Shown in pieces: positions 61,893 to 64,000 of a stretch of DNA of 64,000 bases. Within the stretch, counting starts at the first letter, position 1, and the number at the start of each line of letters is the position of its first letter. This DNA is from an uncultured Caldilineaceae bacterium (GTDB taxonomy: Bacteria; Chloroflexota; Anaerolineae; Caldilineales; Caldilineaceae), in NCBI GenBank assembly GCA_951812725.1, contig OX638330.1, positions 2,790,001-2,854,000 on the forward strand, in the 5' to 3' direction. Below the pieces are notes generated by a model, which saw only the letters and a list, made by a program, of their open reading frames with translations, did no database searches and was not told where the DNA came from. Position numbers and translations under genes: made by a program.

Positions 61893-63452
61893 CTAGTTAT
61901 CGACACGAACACCGGCCATCAGAAGCCCGATCTTTTCGCGGGTGGCGTCGGACCGCGAGAGCACCGCGCTGATCTGGCCGTGGAACATTACAGCAATTCG
62001 ATCCGAAAGGGCCATTATCTCATCCAATTCATTGCTGACCAACAGTACTGCGACGCCCTCGTCGCGTTTGGCGACGATCTGGCTGTGGATAAATTCGATC
62101 GAGCCGACGTCGATTCCGCGCGTCGGCTGCGCGGCGACCAATAGGCTGATAGGGCGGCCGAATTCGCGGGCGACGACCATCTTCTGCTGGTTGCCGCCGG
62201 AGAGGCTGGCGCCGGAGGTATTGACGGACGGGGTGCGCACGTCGAAGCGGGCTACAAGCTCTTCGGCATGCTGGGCGATTTCCGCTTGATTCATGATCAG
62301 GCCGGAGGAAAAGGGCGGTTTATAGTATGAATTCAAAACGAGGTTGTCGGCAACGGAGTATGCGCCCACCATTCCGTACATGTGCCGGTCTTCGGGCACA
62401 TGGCAGATGGCTCCTTCCTCGGTGATGCGGCGGGGCGGGGCATTGGTCATATTGCGGCCGTTGATCAGGACGGAACCGGCGGTTGCTGGGCGCAGACCGG
62501 TGATCACTTCTACGAGCTCGGTCTGGCCATTGCCCTGCACGCCGGCAACGCCCACGATTTCGCCGGCACTCACGTCCAGCGAGACGCCGCGGAGGGCGTG
62601 CTCTCCGCGATCAGTGAAGGCTTCGATGGCGCGCAGTTCCAGCAGCACATCGCCGGCGCTGGCAGGCTCTTTCTCCACTTCCAGCGTGACCTTACGCCCT
62701 ACCATCAGTGTGGCGAGGTTCTCTTGCGAGGCAGTTTTTGGATCGGCCTCGCCCACCATTTCGCCGCGACGAAGGACCGCGATACGGTCGGCGATGCGCA
62801 GCACTTCTTTGAGCTTGTGGGTGATGAATATGATCGATTTACCCTGGCTGCGCAGTAGCTCCATGACTGCGAACAGGCCCTCGATCTCCTGCGGCGTCAG
62901 CACCGATGTAGGCTCATCGAGTATCAGGATATCGGCATTTCTGTAGAGCGCTTTGAGGATTTCGACGCGCTGCTGTACGCCCACGGGCAGGTCTTCGATG
63001 ATCGCGTTGGGGTCAACTGGCATGTTGTAGCGGTCGGCCAGCTCCTGGATTTGGGCGGCGACGCGCTCGCGATTCAGGAGGCCGCGGTCGACGCTTTCGC
63101 TGCCGAGCATGATATTGTCGACAACGCTCATGACCGGCACAAGCTGGAAGTGCTGGTGGACCATGCCGATGCCCAAATCGATAGCATCGCGGGGGGAGTG
63201 AAATTCCACGACATTGCCATCGACCAGAATCTGGCCTTCGGTGGGCTGGTACAACCCGTAGATGATATTCATCAGGGTTGACTTGCCGGCGCCGTTTTCG
63301 CCGAGGAGAGCGAGGATTTCGCCCTTGTGCAGGGCCAGGTCAATGTCTTTGTTGGCGACGACACCGGGGAAGAGCTTTGTGATACCTTTTGCTTCGAGTT
63401 TCGGGGACTCCGGTTCGTGCCGGTCGTTCGGGGACGGTTGCGACTGGGTCAT
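61893..63452 (-). CDS. ABC transporter ATPase (nucleoside/simple sugar uptake, duplicated)
   Basis: A 519-residue ATPase with two ABC domains, as in RbsA, YufO and NupO. The first has Walker A LLGENGAGKSTLM, Q-loop VHQHFQLVP, the signature-like LPVGVQQRVEILKA, Walker B ILILDEPTSVLT and the switch His in IFITHKLKE. The second has a degenerate Walker A (GVQGNGQTELVEV) but a good signature (LSGGNQQKMVVAREF) and LVAAQPTRGID. The pattern matches transporters for nucleosides or ribose-type sugars. Its ATG overlaps the permease stop by 4 bases (ATGA), so the two are translationally coupled. Confidence 0.92.
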   Translation of the reverse strand: MTQSQPSPNDRHEPESPKLEAKGITKLFPGVVANKDIDLALHKGEILALLGENGAGKSTLMNIIYGLYQPTEGQILVDGNVVEFHSPRDAIDLGIGMVHQHFQLVPVMSVVDNIMLGSESVDRGLLNRERVAAQIQELADRYNMPVDPNAIIEDLPVGVQQRVEILKALYRNADILILDEPTSVLTPQEIEGLFAVMELLRSQGKSIIFITHKLKEVLRIADRIAVLRRGEMVGEADPKTASQENLATLMVGRKVTLEVEKEPASAGDVLLELRAIEAFTDRGEHALRGVSLDVSAGEIVGVAGVQGNGQTELVEVITGLRPATAGSVLINGRNMTNAPPRRITEEGAICHVPEDRHMYGMVGAYSVADNLVLNSYYKPPFSSGLIMNQAEIAQHAEELVARFDVRTPSVNTSGASLSGGNQQKMVVAREFGRPISLLVAAQPTRGIDVGSIEFIHSQIVAKRDEGVAVLLVSNELDEIMALSDRIAVMFHGQISAVLSRSDATREKIGLLMAGVRVDN

Positions 63453-64000
63453 TCGCTGCCCTCCGTCTCGTAGACTTTGCCCTCGGCGGCGGGAGGCCGC
63501 ACCCGGCCAACGAGGCCGGAAACGGCGACGATCGTGACAACGTAGGGGAGCATTGAGATAAATTGGCGGGGCACTTGGGTGACGCCGGCCAGAAGCAGCT
63601 CATTCTGCAGGGCCTGGGTATAGCCAAAAAGGGTGGCCGCGCCGAGCGCGCCAAAGGGAGTCCAGTTACCGAAGATCATCGCGGCCAAGGAAATGAAGCC
63701 CCGGCCTGCGGTCATGCCCTCTTGAAACTGGCCGACTGCCTCCAAGACCAGGAAAGCGCCGGCCAGACCTGCCAACATGCCTCCCAACGATGTGTTCACG
63801 TAGCGGTAAAGGTTGACGTTAACGCCGACGGTATCGGCCGCGCGTGGATGTTCTCCGACCGCGCGCGTACGCAGTCCCCAGCGTGTATAGAACAGGCCGA
63901 CGTGTACGACCACCACCAGAATCAGTGCCAGATAGGTAATGGGAGGATTGTCGAAAAGGACCGGACCGACCACGGGAATCTGGGCCAGTCCCGGAATTGG
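63449..64000 (-). CDS. ABC transporter permease, BPD_transp_2 family (partial, 5' end outside window)
   Basis: The C-terminal part of a membrane permease for nucleosides or sugars, open to the window edge. Hydrophobic segments and the family pieces TRWGLRTRAVGEHPRAADTVG, GGMLAGLAGAFLVLEAVGQF and RGFISLAAMIFGNWTPFGAL match the permeases paired with YufO/NupO-type ATPases. The apparent start at 63973 is internal: the frame runs on without a stop (PIPGLAQIPV) to 64000. It overlaps the ATPase start by ATGA. Confidence 0.88.
   Translation of the reverse strand, partial: PIPGLAQIPVVGPVLFDNPPITYLALILVVVVHVGLFYTRWGLRTRAVGEHPRAADTVGVNVNLYRYVNTSLGGMLAGLAGAFLVLEAVGQFQEGMTAGRGFISLAAMIFGNWTPFGALGAATLFGYTQALQNELLLAGVTQVPRQFISMLPYVVTIVAVSGLVGRVRPPAAEGKVYETEGSE

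Overview
The window is GC-rich bacterial DNA, almost fully coding and mostly chromosomal housekeeping and metabolic genes. No rRNA or marker phylogeny is available here. The gene mix fits a Chloroflexota-like bacterium (Anaerolineae/Caldilineae type): a bacterial mevalonate kinase, GT5-type glycogen synthase next to GlgB, a DHH-CBS-CCA tRNA nucleotidyltransferase fusion, PspC-domain membrane protein, large lipoprotein alpha-2-macroglobulin, O-antigen-ligase/TPR protein and many small dispersed repeats. That placement is inference.

Layout. 0-4 kb: the 3' end of an unknown gene, a rhamnose/glycosyltransferase pair (rmlD and a GT2), a composite mobile repeat and an alpha/beta hydrolase. 4-14 kb: a PLP alpha-oxoamine synthase with its partner gene, an 8-oxoguanine-deaminase-like amidohydrolase, the CCA-adding fusion, an enolase-superfamily dehydratase and coaBC. 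14-23 kb: two small accessory genes, a 2068-residue alpha-2-macroglobulin lipoprotein and a VTT-family membrane protein. 23-31.5 kb: a cyclophilin lipoprotein, a WecA/MraY-type transferase, an O-antigen-ligase/TPR protein and a UvrD-like helicase. 31.5-38 kb: argJ and a TPP enzyme embedded in unusually repeat-rich gaps. 38-45 kb: an oxidoreductase, PspC and YtxH-like proteins, an intact IS3-family element, then an ECF sigma / anti-sigma / Fpg gene set and tRNA-Leu(CAA) with a clear promoter and terminator. 45-59 kb: a four-CNB-domain membrane-anchored protein, a D-threonine-aldolase-like enzyme, a CDP-alcohol phosphatidyltransferase, glycogen synthase and branching enzyme, nagA, mevalonate kinase and a glycerophosphodiesterase. 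58.7-64 kb: a histone-deacetylase-like amidohydrolase, an orphan 550-residue protein, and the ATPase and (partial) permease of a nucleoside/sugar ABC importer.

Two repeat systems stand out. The first is a MITE-like family (about 285-294 bp) with 14-bp terminal inverted repeats. One copy is flanked by a perfect 8-bp target duplication. The elements carry a GC-rich core that can fold into an outer stem enclosing two hairpins. Six complete cores occur in 64 kb, one hairpin occurs in two different but equally self-complementary versions, and one copy is internally amplified by a 208-bp tandem repeat. The second is a set of short arrays of exactly 10-bp units in the gaps around argJ and the TPP enzyme (32.4-37.1 kb). 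There are at least three unrelated decamer sequences in 4-5 unit arrays, two of them nested inside 129-157 bp tandem units whose lengths differ by exactly one decamer. These arrays explain no known feature type and are the best candidates for something undescribed.
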